In this document: positions 10,565 through 20,839 of the stretch, one piece after another
How positions within the stretch are numbered: position 1 is the stretch's first letter
Layout of the letters: each line of letters begins with the position of its first letter
DNA from: Phellopilus nigrolimitatus
Taxonomy: Eukaryota > Basidiomycota > Agaricomycetes > Hymenochaetales > Hymenochaetaceae
Direction of reading: 5' to 3'
Assembly (NCBI GenBank): GCA_021029095.1
Contig: JAJOHG010000284.1
Coordinates: 1-33,216 of the forward strand
Length of the DNA stretch: 33,216 bases
Program-made: the position numbers and the translations under genes
The notes under the pieces: generated by a model
Told to the model about the DNA's origin: nothing
Seen by the model: the letters and a program-made list of their open reading frames with translations, nothing else
Databases searched by the model: none

Positions 10565-13066
10565 GCAACCGTGGCCGAGCGCCCCGCACCTCCTGCAGCC
10601 CGTCAACACCGGCTCGCCCTTCCACTCGCCCTCCACCTCCACCGCAAGCCTCGTCGAGCAGTCCTACCACGGGCTCTTCCACCCCAGAGCGCCCACGCGC
10701 ACCCCCACAGCCACGCGCACGACGGCGAGCGCACCGGCTCCTTATCGCTCAACATCTCCTCCCTCTCCGTCACCTCCCCGACGAACCTCTCCCCCATCAC
10801 CCCGTCCCCCCACCCGAGCACCGCCAGCACCACCCTCTCCCCATCACCCCGCTCAGCCCCGGCCTCGCGCACCACGCACCCGCCCACGTCCACGCACACG
10901 GCGGCCACTACGCCCACGCCCACCCCCACCCCCACGGCCACGGCCACGCGCACCGCCCCCCGCCGGGGCTCCCGCCCATGTTCGCGTACGCCCCGCCCGA
11001 GCACGCCGTCGGCGTGCGCTACGACGGCGCGCCCGGCCCCGGCGGCGGCGGCGCCTTCGAGATGGGCATCCACCGCTCGACGGCCTCGAGCCGCTCGTCC
11101 TCGTCCTCGGGCAAGTCCATCCCGCGCAAGCGCAGCTTCACCGGCGGCGCCGCCGCGTCGCAGCTGCCGCTCTCCGTCGAGGAGAACATCTACGAGTCCG
11201 CCTCGCTCGAGCTCACCCCCGCGTCCTTCGAGGACGCCGACATCGACATGCGCTACCCCGGCATGGACTCCCACGGCAGCCCCGTCGACGGCAGCTCCTC
11301 CGGCGGCGAGCACGACGACCCCTTCAAGGCCCTCAACCACCATCTCTCCACCGGCCACCCCGGCGACATCACGCAGTCCATGGGCATCGTTGGGAAGCCG
11401 TCCGGCACGAACAACTTTGTGTCGAAACTCTATCAGTACGTGAAGGGTTTTTCTTTTTCTTTTTCATTATGCGCTTGCGTCATTGTAGTCCGAACATCTT
11501 CCGTTGATATTTTTAAACAAAGGATGATTAGCGACCCGAAGTCGTCGCACTTCATTCAGTGGACAGAGCTTGGCACTAGGTCCGTGATGCGCGCGTCAAG
11601 CCGTTACTGCCGCTCATTGCTCATCGTCTACGTTTTAGCTTCGTAGTCTCAAACGTCGGCGAGTTCAGCCGTACGATCCTTGGATCGCATTTCAAACACA
11701 ACAACGTAAGCCAAAATTGCCTCCTTCCGCGCGTCTTCTGAATAATGGGGCCGCCAGTTCTCGAGTTTCGTGCGCCAGCTCAACATGTACGGGTTCCACA
11801 AAATCAATCGGGTGAGTCTATTCGTGTCTAAGGAACCGGCGGAGCGAGCGGGCGGGTGGGGAGGGGGTGGTGGTGTGAAAATAAACAAACCTTTTGCTGT
11901 CCGACGCTGACCTATCCAGGGCCGCCAGACACCGCGCGCGCAGCGCACGTCGACGGACGCGCAGACGTGGGAGTTCTCGCACCACAAGTTCCTGCGTAAC
12001 CGGCCGGACCTGCTCGACGAGATCAAGCGCAAGGCGCTCGAGCCCGACCCGTCCGTCAAGCACCGCGTCGAGCTCCCCGGCGAGGTCGCCGCGCAGCTCA
12101 ACGGCATGCGCGAGCAGAACCGCCGCGTCGTGCGCGCGCTCGAGGCCGAGCGCGCCAAGGTCGACCGCCTCACCGGCGTCACCAAGGCCCTGCACGAGGT
12201 CATCTCCAAGGCCTTCCCCGGCTCCGGTAAGCAACGCTTACGGCCCTTCTTCTTCTGTCCGTCCCGAGTCCGACCGCCTTCTCTTTGGTTTTGTTTCTCA
12301 AGTGCCGAGCTTCCCGCCCGAGCTCTGGGAGACGAGCGACAACCCGCCGATCTTCATCACGTCGCCCGCGTCCGCGCAGGCGGCCGCCGCGGCGGGGCGC
12401 TACGCGCCGCCCATGACGCTCCCGAACCCGTTCCACGCGCTGCAGGCGTTCAGCCCGTCCTCGAGCCCGACCGCGGGCGACTTCCCGCCGCACCACCCGC
12501 ACGCGCACCACGCGCACCACCCACATGCACAGCCGCCGCACCACCTCGCGCGCACACACAGCCTGCAGAACCTGCCGTACGACGCGCAGTACGCCGCGCA
12601 CGGGCTGTCCTCCGCGCGGTACGAGGGCGGCGGGGGCGGCGGCGGCGGGCTCCCGCCGTCGCCGGGCGCGCTGGAGCTCGAGGCGGCGGGCGCGTCGGAC
12701 CGCAAGCGCCAGCGCACGGGCTCGACGTTCGCCGGCGGGGGCGCGGGGCTCGGCGGGGGCGGGCCGGAGGGCCCGTCGGCGAAGCGCCTCTCGCGCGCGC
12801 GCAGCGACTCTGCGCCGCTCGGGTACGGCGGGATCGCGGCGTGGGGGCCCGGGGGCGGATCCAGCCGGCCGCGCAGCGGGAGCGGGCTCGGCCCGCGCGG
12901 CGGCGCGAACGGGGGCGCGAATGGAAATGGTGCGGGCGCGAACGGGGCGCGGCGCGAGGACTTGATGGTGAACATCAGCGGGACGGCGCAGGGCCGCGGG
13001 GCGCCGGGCGCGGGCGCGGCGACGTCGCCGCTGGTGCACGTCTCGCAGAAGGTGGCGGGGCCGTGA
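10389..13066 (+). CDS. HSF-type DNA-binding transcription factor (two frame breaks in the assembly)
   Basis: Nuclear sequence-specific regulator. Exons: 10389-11435, 11523-11579, 11639-11705, 11758-11811, 11920-12226 and 12303-13066. With two missing bases restored the model is 765 residues. The N-terminus is Gln/Ser-rich (two poly-Q runs and an SQ repeat), then His/Pro/Ser-rich. The HSF domain (about 341-455) runs NNFVSKLYQMISDPKSSHF, the recognition helix FSSFVRQLNMYGFHKINR, then TWEFSHHKFLRNRPDLLDEI. A heptad coiled coil for oligomerisation follows (about 458-505). The C-terminus is disordered, Gly/Ala-rich, with short basic patches. Within exon 1 the coding frame shifts by one base twice, in the C runs 10682-10685 and 10839-10842. 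The protein is convincing on either side of each break (LVEQSYHGLFHP; SLNISSLSVTSPTNLSPI; HVHAHGGHYAHAHPHPHG). The start is the first ATG of the poly-Q frame. Known families: HSF, with Skn7-like relatives. Confidence 0.9.
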
Positions 13067-14367
13067 ACTGCTGTCGCTGTGGCTGTGACGACACTGCGCG
13101 TTTTCGCTGGCGCGCGTGGACTTTTTTTTCGTTGAGAAAATATATTATGTTACGTTAAGTCGGGGTCGGCTTTACGTCTCTTCCTTTTCCCTTTTCCCCA
13201 CCCTACCACACCCCCACCATTTCCGCCCCGCCCCGCCCCGCCCCGCACGCAGCACTGTACTTACTTATGCCCACTGACAAAAGATCCTTATCCGCCTTTT
13301 TCTTCTTCTCCCTCCCTTTCCGCGATGGACAGACCTTCCACCTTCCACCCTCCCCCCTTTACGCTTCACCCTTTCTCCTCCGTTTCTGCGCTGCTCTCCA
13401 TCTGCTTTTTCCATATGTAATGTTTTCTTTCTTTTTGCTTTTGCCCCGTTTTTGTTTTTGTTTTTGTGCGTTTGGCGTGTTTTTGGACACCGTTTTAGCC
13501 GTTTGCCGTTTGACGTTTGCCGTTTGCTGCTCGTTTCGTTCGTTTCGATTCGATTCGTTCGTTCGCTCGTTCGTTCGTTCTTTTCCGCTTCGCCCCCGGA
13601 CCTGTCCCTCCCTTGTCTGCCCGCCCGCTCCTTTCTTTCTTGCAGCTGCTGCCCCCTGCCGCGCCTCTTCGCCTGTGTCTTTCTTACGCTCTTTCTTACG
13701 TTCTTTGTGGCGCATGGCGTGCGCGCCGACTCGCCGATGCTTTATTTCACGCCCCCGTAGTAGCTCTGTACAGACTTGTTTCTTCCGCTTTTTTTTCTTT
13801 TTTCTCTTTTTTCGTTCTTTCTTTCTTTCTTTCTTTCTTTCTTTGTCCCCGCCTCTCTCCGCTGCCTGCGCGTGCGGGCGCCCCCTCCCCCCTTCCCCCT
13901 CCCGCCCTCTTGGAAACACCCCAGGCCCGTCTGTGCGGCGCGTGCCTGCCTGCGCGCGCACATTCGGCGCCCCCGCCCCCGCCCTTACCCCGAAACCAAT
14001 ATGTACTACGACGCGCTCGGCGCCCCCCCTCCTCTTCCTCCTTCGACTTCTTCGTATCTACGTTACCTATATCTCACTCTCATCTTTGTTTTTTTTCCCC
14101 TTTTCTTCCTCTCGATTTTTTTTATTGAGAGCCGTGCCGATCTAGACGTGTAAGTAAGGCGCGCGTGCCTGCCGCCTGCCGCCTTTCGGTGTGCGTGTCC
14201 CCGCAACGCGAGCGCAATGCAGAATAGTTGACAGGCACACATACATACGTAGGAGTACATATACACACACAGATGCAATATACACGCTGAGAAACGGCTG
14301 AGGAAGTCGCGTGTGGGTCGGAAAAGAGAAGAGAAGGGAAGGAAAGAGAAGGCGCGGTCCCGCCGGC
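13067..14367. repeat. Pyrimidine-rich low-complexity tract downstream of the HSF gene
   Basis: About 1.3 kb of strongly C/T-biased plus strand between two genes that converge on it. It contains a CCCCG repeat (13224-13246), a TTCG/CTCG repeat (about 13556-13582) and an uninterrupted CTTT run (about 13817-13844). Open frames are long on both strands only because the composition lacks stops; they encode Phe/Leu/Ser runs or Lys/Arg/Glu runs. It contains the 3' untranslated ends of both neighbours, and I see no gene in it. Confidence 0.75.
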
Positions 14368-15376
14368 TCAGCGCCCGTTGGGCACGGCCCCGTCCATGGG
14401 GTAGTCCTCCTGCGTGTTCGTACAGTTGAGCAGCCGTTCGTGAGAGCGGTAGGGGGGACGCACCTCCGGCGCCGGGCGCGCGCCGTTCGCGTGCCCGTTC
14501 ATCCCGGCTCCATTTCCATTTCTACCCCCGTTTCCGCTTCCGTTCTCGATTCCGTTTTCGACGACGACGACGTCGTCGTTCTCGATGCCGTTCCCGGCCG
14601 CGTCTGGCTCTGCGATTGCATCTGCGGGCGCGGGCGCGTGCCCGTTCGATGTGGGGCCGGGACCGGGGGAGGGCGCAAGGGGCGGAGGCGGGGACGGCGC
14701 GATCTGCTGCAGGATCTCGACGAGCGCGGGCTGCGTCGGCGTGACGATCTGCATCGCGTCGAGCAGGAGGCTGTGCGCGGGTAAGCGTGCGGGTGAGCGG
14801 AGGCTTGCGAGAGGGAAGGAAGGGAAGGAAGGGAGAGGGAGGAGGGGACGCACTCGTTCTCGGCCTGCACGGCCTTGAGGCGCGCGCTGGCGAGCGCGAG
14901 CTCGCGCGTGAGGTCGGCCTGGCGCTGTGGGCGGGCGGGTGAGCGGCGGGGCGCGGGGCGCCAGAGAGAGGGAGAGAGAGAAGGAGAGGGAGAGAGAAGG
15001 GGAGGGAGGGAAGGAGGGAGGCACGCACGGAGGTGACGACGTCGTACTGCTCGCGGAGCGCGTGGAACCTTGGCGTGCTGCGTGAGCGAGCGAGCGAGCG
15101 AGGGGGGAGAAAAAACGAGGAGGGGACCGGGGCGGGGTGGGGACGGGGACGGGGACGCACCTGCTCTTGTACGTGTTGCCCTTCGGCGGGGCGCTGCCGA
15201 GCTGCGGGCGGGCGTCAGGCGTGCACCGTAGCGAACGAACGGATGAGGAGGGACGGACTCGCCTTGAACTTGCCGAGCCCCTCGATCTCGTGCCGCGCGT
15301 ACGGGCGCGAGGGGCCTGCGTGCGCGGCGGGGGCGGGGGCGGGGGCTGCGGCTGAGCCGGGAAGGGGGTCGGCCAT
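14368..15376 (-). CDS. Short coiled-coil protein, possibly an INO80 Iec3-like subunit
   Basis: Five exons: 15376-15263, 15201-15161, 15077-15029, 14924-14854 and 14770-14368; phases agree and give 225 residues. The N-terminus is Ala/Pro-rich, then YARHEIEGLGKFK, LGSAPPKGNTYKSS and TPRFHALREQYDVVTS. This leads into a heptad coiled coil (RQADLTRELALASARLKAVQ, then AENDLLLDAMQ). The C-terminal half is low-complexity, rich in Pro, Asn, Gly and Glu. Intron 1 needs a GC donor (AAG|GCGAGT, 15262-15261). The coil ending in ENDLLLD resembles the N-terminal coil of the fungal INO80 subunit Iec3; that is my inference from general resemblance, not a firm assignment. Introns 2 and 3 are unusually purine-rich on the plus strand (GGGGA, GAGA and GAGC repeats). 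The gene converges with the HSF gene. Confidence 0.85.
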
Positions 15377-16121
15377 GCGGGGAGGCAGACTCGTGGATGG
15401 AGGTGGGTAAGCGAGGCGCGTCGGCGCGTGCGTGCGCGAGCGTGTGATTGTGTGATTGTGATGTTTGCTCGATATGGAAAGAAAGATAAAATATATATAT
15501 TTCGTCTAATTACGAAATTTTTTCTATCAATTATGTGTCTCCCGTACTCCCGCCACATGGATACGGCCGAGCCGTGGGGGTGTACAGTAATTATGTGCAG
15601 TGATTATTGAGAGATGCGAGATTCCCCCCTGTCCTTTATTATTTTCATTTTGTCGTCGTAACTCGAGAAGGAACGGACGAATATGAAGTCCGCCTGACGA
15701 CCTTGTCTTCTGCGGGGGGGCCCAGGGGTCCCCTCGAGTAAGTATCCGGAGATAAACGCCTAGAGCGTGAGGAAGGCCCCTCCGCGTCTTCGCTCCTCCA
15801 GCTCCACGCGGCTCGCAAGCTTATGCGAGGCAGGACCCGCCGGCTTTGCTCCCGCCTGCTCCGTCTTCTTTTTTCTTCGCCCGTTCCATTCTCGCGTGCA
15901 TGATCAATGTGTCGCCAAGCCGAGCGTCTTGTATTCCCGACATGTACATGTACAGTAGCTAGCAGCCAGCCTGCTCTATTCTATCATTTCTATCATTTCT
16001 TCCTGCTCTTCGCCCAGAGACAATACTCTTCCTTGAACTGGACACGTACATCTATCACCGTACGTACACGTACATCTATATATGTACACGCCGCGCGCCA
16101 CCCTGTCCTCGCACCCACCCG
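15377..16121. other. Intergenic region between pyridoxal kinase and the coiled-coil gene
   Basis: Likely the promoter of the coiled-coil gene and the 3' untranslated end of pyridoxal kinase, both minus strand. An AT-rich patch lies at 15485-15535. TGTACATGTA-type palindromes occur at 15940-15954, and an alternating ACGTACAC/ACGTACAT stretch at 16043-16090. No gene seen. Confidence 0.6.
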
Positions 16122-17713
16122 TCACGGCGCCTCCCCCGCCGTCCAGAACGCGTCCCACGGACGCATCTCGCGGAGCTCCACGCCGCCTCCCGCGTCCGCG
16201 TCCGCTTTCTCGCCGGGGGCGGGCACGCCGCGCAGGAGGTGCTGCGCCTGCACGAGGCGCAGCTCGCGCGCGCGCATGCGGCGCACCCGCCGCTCGGGGT
16301 CCGCCGCGTCGCGCTCCTCGTCCGTCGCGTCCTCCGGGAGCGCGCGCACCGCGTCCGTCCCCGCATCCGCCGCCTCCGGGGGGAGAAGAGAGGAGGGCGC
16401 GGACGCGAGCGCGTGCGTGAGGCGCAGCACCGCGAGCGTCTTTGAGAGCGCGAGCGACGCGGCGTGCGAGAGCGGGGTGTGTCCCTGCGCCTGCGCTGCC
16501 TCCGCGAGCGCGGGTGAGAGGGAGGGGGAGGAGGAGGACGGAGGAGCGAAGTGCGCGAGCACGAGCGCGGAGAAGAGGTCGCCGACGCCGGAGAAGTAGC
16601 CAGGGAGGCACGGGAGGACGTGCGCGTGCACGCGCGAGACGGGCCCATCTCCGTCTTCTTCGCTTTCGCTTCCGCGGTCGGAGCCCCGGGCGGTGCGCGA
16701 GGAGGAGATGCAGACGAGGAACTGCGCGGCCGCGTCGGCGTCAGACACGGCGGCCGCAGACGGGGACAGGGACGAAGGCAGGATGTGCGCGGGGAGCGCG
16801 CCGCGCAGGAAGGGCCGCAGCGGGAGCGAGCTCACGACGACGTGCGGCACGCCGTGCGCCTCGTGCAGCGTGCGCAGCGCGCGCCGCAGCGCGGCGAGGT
16901 CCGTCAGGGGCGTGTCCGTGAGGGTCCTGTCAGCGGTTAGTGGTTAGGGCTCATGCGGAACGGGGGCGGGGGGCGCACGCACTCGACCTCGAACCAGTTC
17001 GGCGTGATGACGCTCGCGCACGGGAGCAGCGCGCGGTAGAGCGGGACCACGGCGGGCGCGACGTACAGCCGGCCGGCGTCGCCCATGACCGCTGTCGTGC
17101 ACAAAATATGTGTGTATTTCAGCCAGTGCGCGCGGGGGGGGGTTAGAGCGGGCGGAGAGGGAGGGGGCGTACGGTCGAGCACGTAGACGAGCGCGGGGTT
17201 GCGCGCGCGCAGCGTCCGCGCGAGCGCGGCGACGGCGGCGAGCGCCTCCGCGCTGGGTATGTAGCCTCCAAACCCGAGTCAGTATGATGTTTCCGCGCCG
17301 AGAGAGAGAGAGAGAGAAACGCACCGGTGAGCAGGCGCTGCTGCGCGAGCAGCCCGTTCGCGTCCATGGTCGCGAACGTGGTCTGCAGGTCCGCCGCGGA
17401 GGCGCGCGCGCCGCCGAAGCGGCCGTAGCCTGCCCATCCCAACCGCACGCGCGAATAAGAAAGGGAAGAGAAAAAGGAAGTCAGCGAGGGACGCGCAGCG
17501 CTGCGGAGGCGGCCTGACCCTACCGCTGTGGTTCGAGAAGTTGACGGTGTTCACGACCTGCGAGTTCAATTTCGATTTCAGCTTGCTGCGCAAGGAGAGA
17601 GAGGGACGCACGTCGACGTCGAAGCCGAGGCACTGGAGCGGGAAGACGGCGGCCTTCCCGCCGACGTAGCCGTACGCGACGTGCGACTGGATGCTCAGCA
17701 CGCGCTCGCCCAT
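16122..17713 (-). CDS. pdxK: Pyridoxal kinase
   Basis: ATP-dependent phosphorylation of pyridoxal, pyridoxine and pyridoxamine in the cytosol, feeding pyridoxal 5'-phosphate (ribokinase superfamily). Six exons: 17713-17612, 17557-17524, 17429-17325, 17265-17173, 17091-16983 and 16926-16122; phases agree and give 415 residues. Motifs in order: [20 protein letters not shown] (substrate site near the N-terminus), [51 protein letters not shown], and the anion-hole/catalytic GVGDLFSA with Asp264. The family is usually nearer 300-350 residues. The excess is a Ser/Glu/Asp-rich insert around 222-242 and a long Ala/Arg/Glu-rich C-terminal region, both probably flexible. An intron near 17300-17320 carries a GA repeat. 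The start is the first ATG before the conserved VLSIQSHV. Two Gcn4-type sites lie about 80-100 bp upstream. Confidence 0.95.
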
Positions 17714-17790
17714 ATCGTGCAGTTTTGTTCGGAGGGGAAGCGACGAGCGAAAGTGAGGAAGGGAAGGGCGTTGACTTGAAAAAGTCTAAA

Positions 17791-17812
17791 TGACTCAGGC
17801 GGGGATGAGTCA
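17791..17812. promoter_or_regulatory. Paired Gcn4/AP-1-type sites upstream of pyridoxal kinase
   Basis: TGACTCA (17791-17797) and TGAGTCA (17806-17812) are perfect matches to the bZIP consensus TGASTCA, 8 bp apart, 78-99 bp upstream of the pyridoxal kinase ATG at 17713. Two exact heptamers this close are unlikely by chance. By analogy with Gcn4/CpcA control of amino-acid and vitamin B6 genes in other fungi, I infer general amino-acid control of this gene. Confidence 0.6.
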
Positions 17813-17829
17813 CTGTTTCCTTATGTAAG

Positions 17830-18797
17830 GCGACCACTACTCACGTTACAGCGACGACGAACTGTATCTGAGGATTGGTCGGGAAGACTTGTCTCGGGTC
17901 AGCGAAGAGTCCATAGTCCTCTCTGGAAATTTCCATGGCATGGTACTTTTCTCTAGGATACAATTTTGGTAGCTCATAGGCATTTTTTTGGAGCTCTTGG
18001 TTGTGTCTCCATTGAAGGATTTCTACTGTTCTCACAGAGTGTCAAAATGCAAGCACCGAGCACGACCAAGTGATAAACGGCATCTTGAAATTTCACGTTT
18101 CAACTCATGATATCCTAAACATGTTTTGTGAAATTTCCTTGTATCTTAAGTCACTATTCCCAGCTCGAAGGCCTGCATATATGGCATATATGCAACCAGC
18201 TAAGGGTTTTGTAGCCCTGTTCTTTCAGTTTTACTAGGAGGTTTTGACAGGTCCAAAACTGACATGCAAGCTTATGGGAGTCTCAGTACTCATCATGCAA
18301 GGTTCCAGAGCACTATAACGTTTTCTTGCTGAGTTATGAAGCCATTTCTGTTCAGCACCCTCGAGAGACAGCTCTGACAAACAAGGACAGACAGTCTTCT
18401 ATGCCTCCATAAATATTGTTGTTCTATCACTTTCGGTCACTTTTCTTTTTCCAAAGTAAAATGCTTACATGCTAGCCCCAATTTTGGTCTCTTAAAAATC
18501 CCGAAATATGTAGTGGGGGTTGTGTTAAAGTCTTTGAACAAGGGCAGGGCGGGGCGAGTCGTTGCCGGTTATTTGCTGGTTTCTGACTCGCCATAGAAAG
18601 CAAATTTCATTTTACACGAAAGCGCGATCTACAAAATCATGAAAAATCAAAGAGCCAATATGATTATTTGCTGAGATATAAAGCTGGAAGCACAGGATGA
18701 ATTGTCGCCGCATTTTTGACGAGAAGGACGATAGGCTTGTTTTTACGGACGTTTTCTGCTCTTCGAGCAATAAAATTGACCTGATGCGCATATCGCA
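17830..18797. other. AT-richer island without a recognisable gene
   Basis: About 1 kb visibly richer in A and T than its GC-rich neighbours, ending exactly where the right arm of the inverted duplication begins. A 64-codon open frame on the minus strand (18035-17841) has a natural-looking composition (for example RHNQELQKNAYELPKLYPRE), but no partner exons were found and I do not recognise it. Tandem ATATATGGCATATATGC at about 18174-18190 is palindromic. It may be a decayed mobile element or a horizontally acquired piece. Confidence 0.4.
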
Positions 18798-20839
18798 GTC
18801 AGGAGTCCATTGACTGTTTGCTATTATAACTAGATTGCATGTGTCGCGTAGTATGACGTCTGGCGCATCGAGAAATCGTAACCATACACTCGCGATGTGG
18901 CGGCTTTTCTTTGCTGTTGCGATGGACCTCCGAAGCCCTCGAAGAGTCTGCGTTCTGGACGAGCATACGCAAGTCCGGCGTGGAGTCTGCGCAGCGGATT
19001 AAATAACCAAAAATTTAACTACTACAGTCGAACCTCCCATAATGCATAACTCTCATAATGCATAACCTCCCATAATGCATAGATCCGGGTTTCCACCGGG
19101 GCGGTAGATAGAAAACCCTTATATGATAATGCATAAAACTATATATGCATAATGCATAGCCAATTTGAGTAAATTAAATATGGATATGCATTATGCGAGG
19201 TCGGTTGCCATCGGGTTACGACACTTTCATTATTTATTTTCTCTTTTTCTTCCGCAGTTTTTCACATATCAACGCTATGATGAGGATTTGACATACTCTC
19301 AGTGCTCATTCCGCAGACCTTCCCTGTCTTTTGGGAGAATCCCAGTGCCATTGAACATTCAGCCAGATTTCATGCAGGCTCACGGCCATCTCCACCAACT
19401 CAGAATAAAGCTGCAAGCAGAACACACAAAGAGCCTTGTACAGCCTGATAACACACAGGTTTTTTTTTTCAGCTTAGGGGATGTTATAGCAACCCGATAA
19501 ATACCATCATAGCTTATCCTCTGATTTTAATGGTTTTAATTACCTAATAAGTCAAGTTTCTCGTATTGCATAACCTCTGAATAAGCATAAGCCGACCCTT
19601 CCACCGACCTTTATGCAGTATGGGAGGTTCCACTGTACATATAAGCGATTTTTGCAGCTTCGAGAGGGGGCAGCGGGACCGCCATTTGTCCTTACAATTT
19701 GTGAGGTGCCAGCTGGAAGGTTCAATCCGCTCGTGTCCGAGCCGGCAAAAAGACATAAATGTCCCGTTTACAGTTTAGCCATCGCAAACTTTAGCAGCGC
19801 GATCAGCGCTTCTTTTCTCGAAAGGAAAAACGCGAAATAGCCTCACAGCGTCGCCGGCCGCGCCACGCAGATACGCGGAAAGCTAATTAGAAAATAGAAA
19901 AACAGCCGCTGCACGCCAAACAAAACAGCCAACAGCCCCCGGGGCAAGGCGCCCGAGTTCAGAGTCCAGAGTCCAGATCGCACAGAGGAAACTGTTATAC
20001 CGAACCGTGGTCAAGTGTACAGGCGGTGGCTGCTAATTAGTAAGTAAAATGAGCCAAAAAGGAATGAGGAGAGCGAGCGCGCGCGCGGAGGCGGGGAAGG
20101 GAGCGGACATCCGAACTGATCCTTTTAGGACAAATAATGGACAGACGGTAGTGGGGGGAAGTAGGGGAAGGAGGGTGGGTGTATGAGCTAATTATCGCAT
20201 GGGGGTGGACGAAGGTAAAACAAACAGCAGGGTAGACAAGGGGTGCTCACACGAATCGAATAGGAGAGGAGAGAGCGCGCGCTCTAAGCTGGCTAGCTAT
20301 CCACATTATGAACCGAAACGAAAGTAGCAGAGAAACGAGAATAGAAGAGCGAGTTTGCTAAGGAAACGCATACAATAAATAAGAAAGAAGAGCAAGCGAG
20401 GCAGGAGCGCACAGATAGGAAGCGGGAGCAAAGATCCGACTAAAAGACAAAAGACAAGACACAAAAAAAATGAGGAGAGCTACTGCCGGAGCGAGGGGAT
20501 ATACAAACTTAGATGAAGGATAAGCGCGAACAGCAACAAAAAAAAGCAAGCGAGGACAGCGATGGAAGCTATGGACAGGGAGATCAAGAACAGAAGGCGG
20601 AGGGGCCGCGGCGCACTGAGTCACTTCGACGCGTCGAGCATCCCGAGGTCGCTGTTGAACCACGACCCGAAGTCGCGGTCGCTGAACAGCTCGTCTTCCC
20701 GCCCGAACATCGACGTGAAGTCGTCGAAGCCGGTTGACATGAAGTCGAACCCACCCGCTGCGAGCGAGTCCGGGGCAGGGGGTGCGGGCGGGGCGGATGC
20801 CGGAGGTACGGGCGCCGACTGGGGTGTTGTTGCAGGCGG
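18798..20839 (-). repeat. Right arm of the inverted duplication (partner 148-1572)
   Basis: Inverted partner of the left arm. It contains the last ~73 codons of the LisH gene, its 3' flank and further non-coding sequence, and is interrupted by a 611-bp transposon at 19025-19635. It ends at 18798 in GTCAGGAGTCC, the complement of GGACTCCTGAC at 1562-1572. The arms are about 17.2 kb apart and could pair to invert or delete the intervening six genes. Confidence 0.9.
19025..19635. mobile_element. Non-autonomous pogo/Tigger-type element, 611 bp, TA target duplication
   Basis: Flanked by TA on both sides (19023-19024, 19636-19637). Left end CAGTCGAACCTCCCATAATG; right end, read inverted, CAGTGGAACCTCCCATACTG: terminal inverted repeats with two mismatches in 20. 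CAGT ends with a TA target are typical of the pogo/Tigger branch of Tc1/mariner elements. The left end also repeats CATAATGCATAAC several times. The inside is AT-rich and holds no transposase; a 111-codon frame (19165-19500) shows no family signature. The matching position in the other arm (1300-1301) is an uninterrupted TA, so the insertion is younger than the duplication. Confidence 0.9.

Noticed and set aside
10178..11443. 421-codon plus-strand frame across the HSF N-terminal region
   Set aside because: Shadow frame. Only a middle part (about 10685-10838) is real HSF coding sequence, because of the frame break; the rest is poly-Ala/Pro/Thr from CAG and CCAATC repeats.
12200..13039. 279-codon minus-strand frame over the HSF 3' exons
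   Set aside because: Arg/Ala-rich shadow of the GC-rich HSF coding strand.
13267..14145. 292-codon plus-strand frame and the 200-codon minus-strand frame 13961-13359
   Set aside because: Both come from C/T-biased sequence without stops. One is Phe/Leu/Ser runs, the other Lys/Arg/Glu repeats, with no domain.
19165..19500. 111-codon frame inside the transposon as a transposase
   Set aside because: Too short, no HTH or DDE motif; the element is best seen as non-autonomous.
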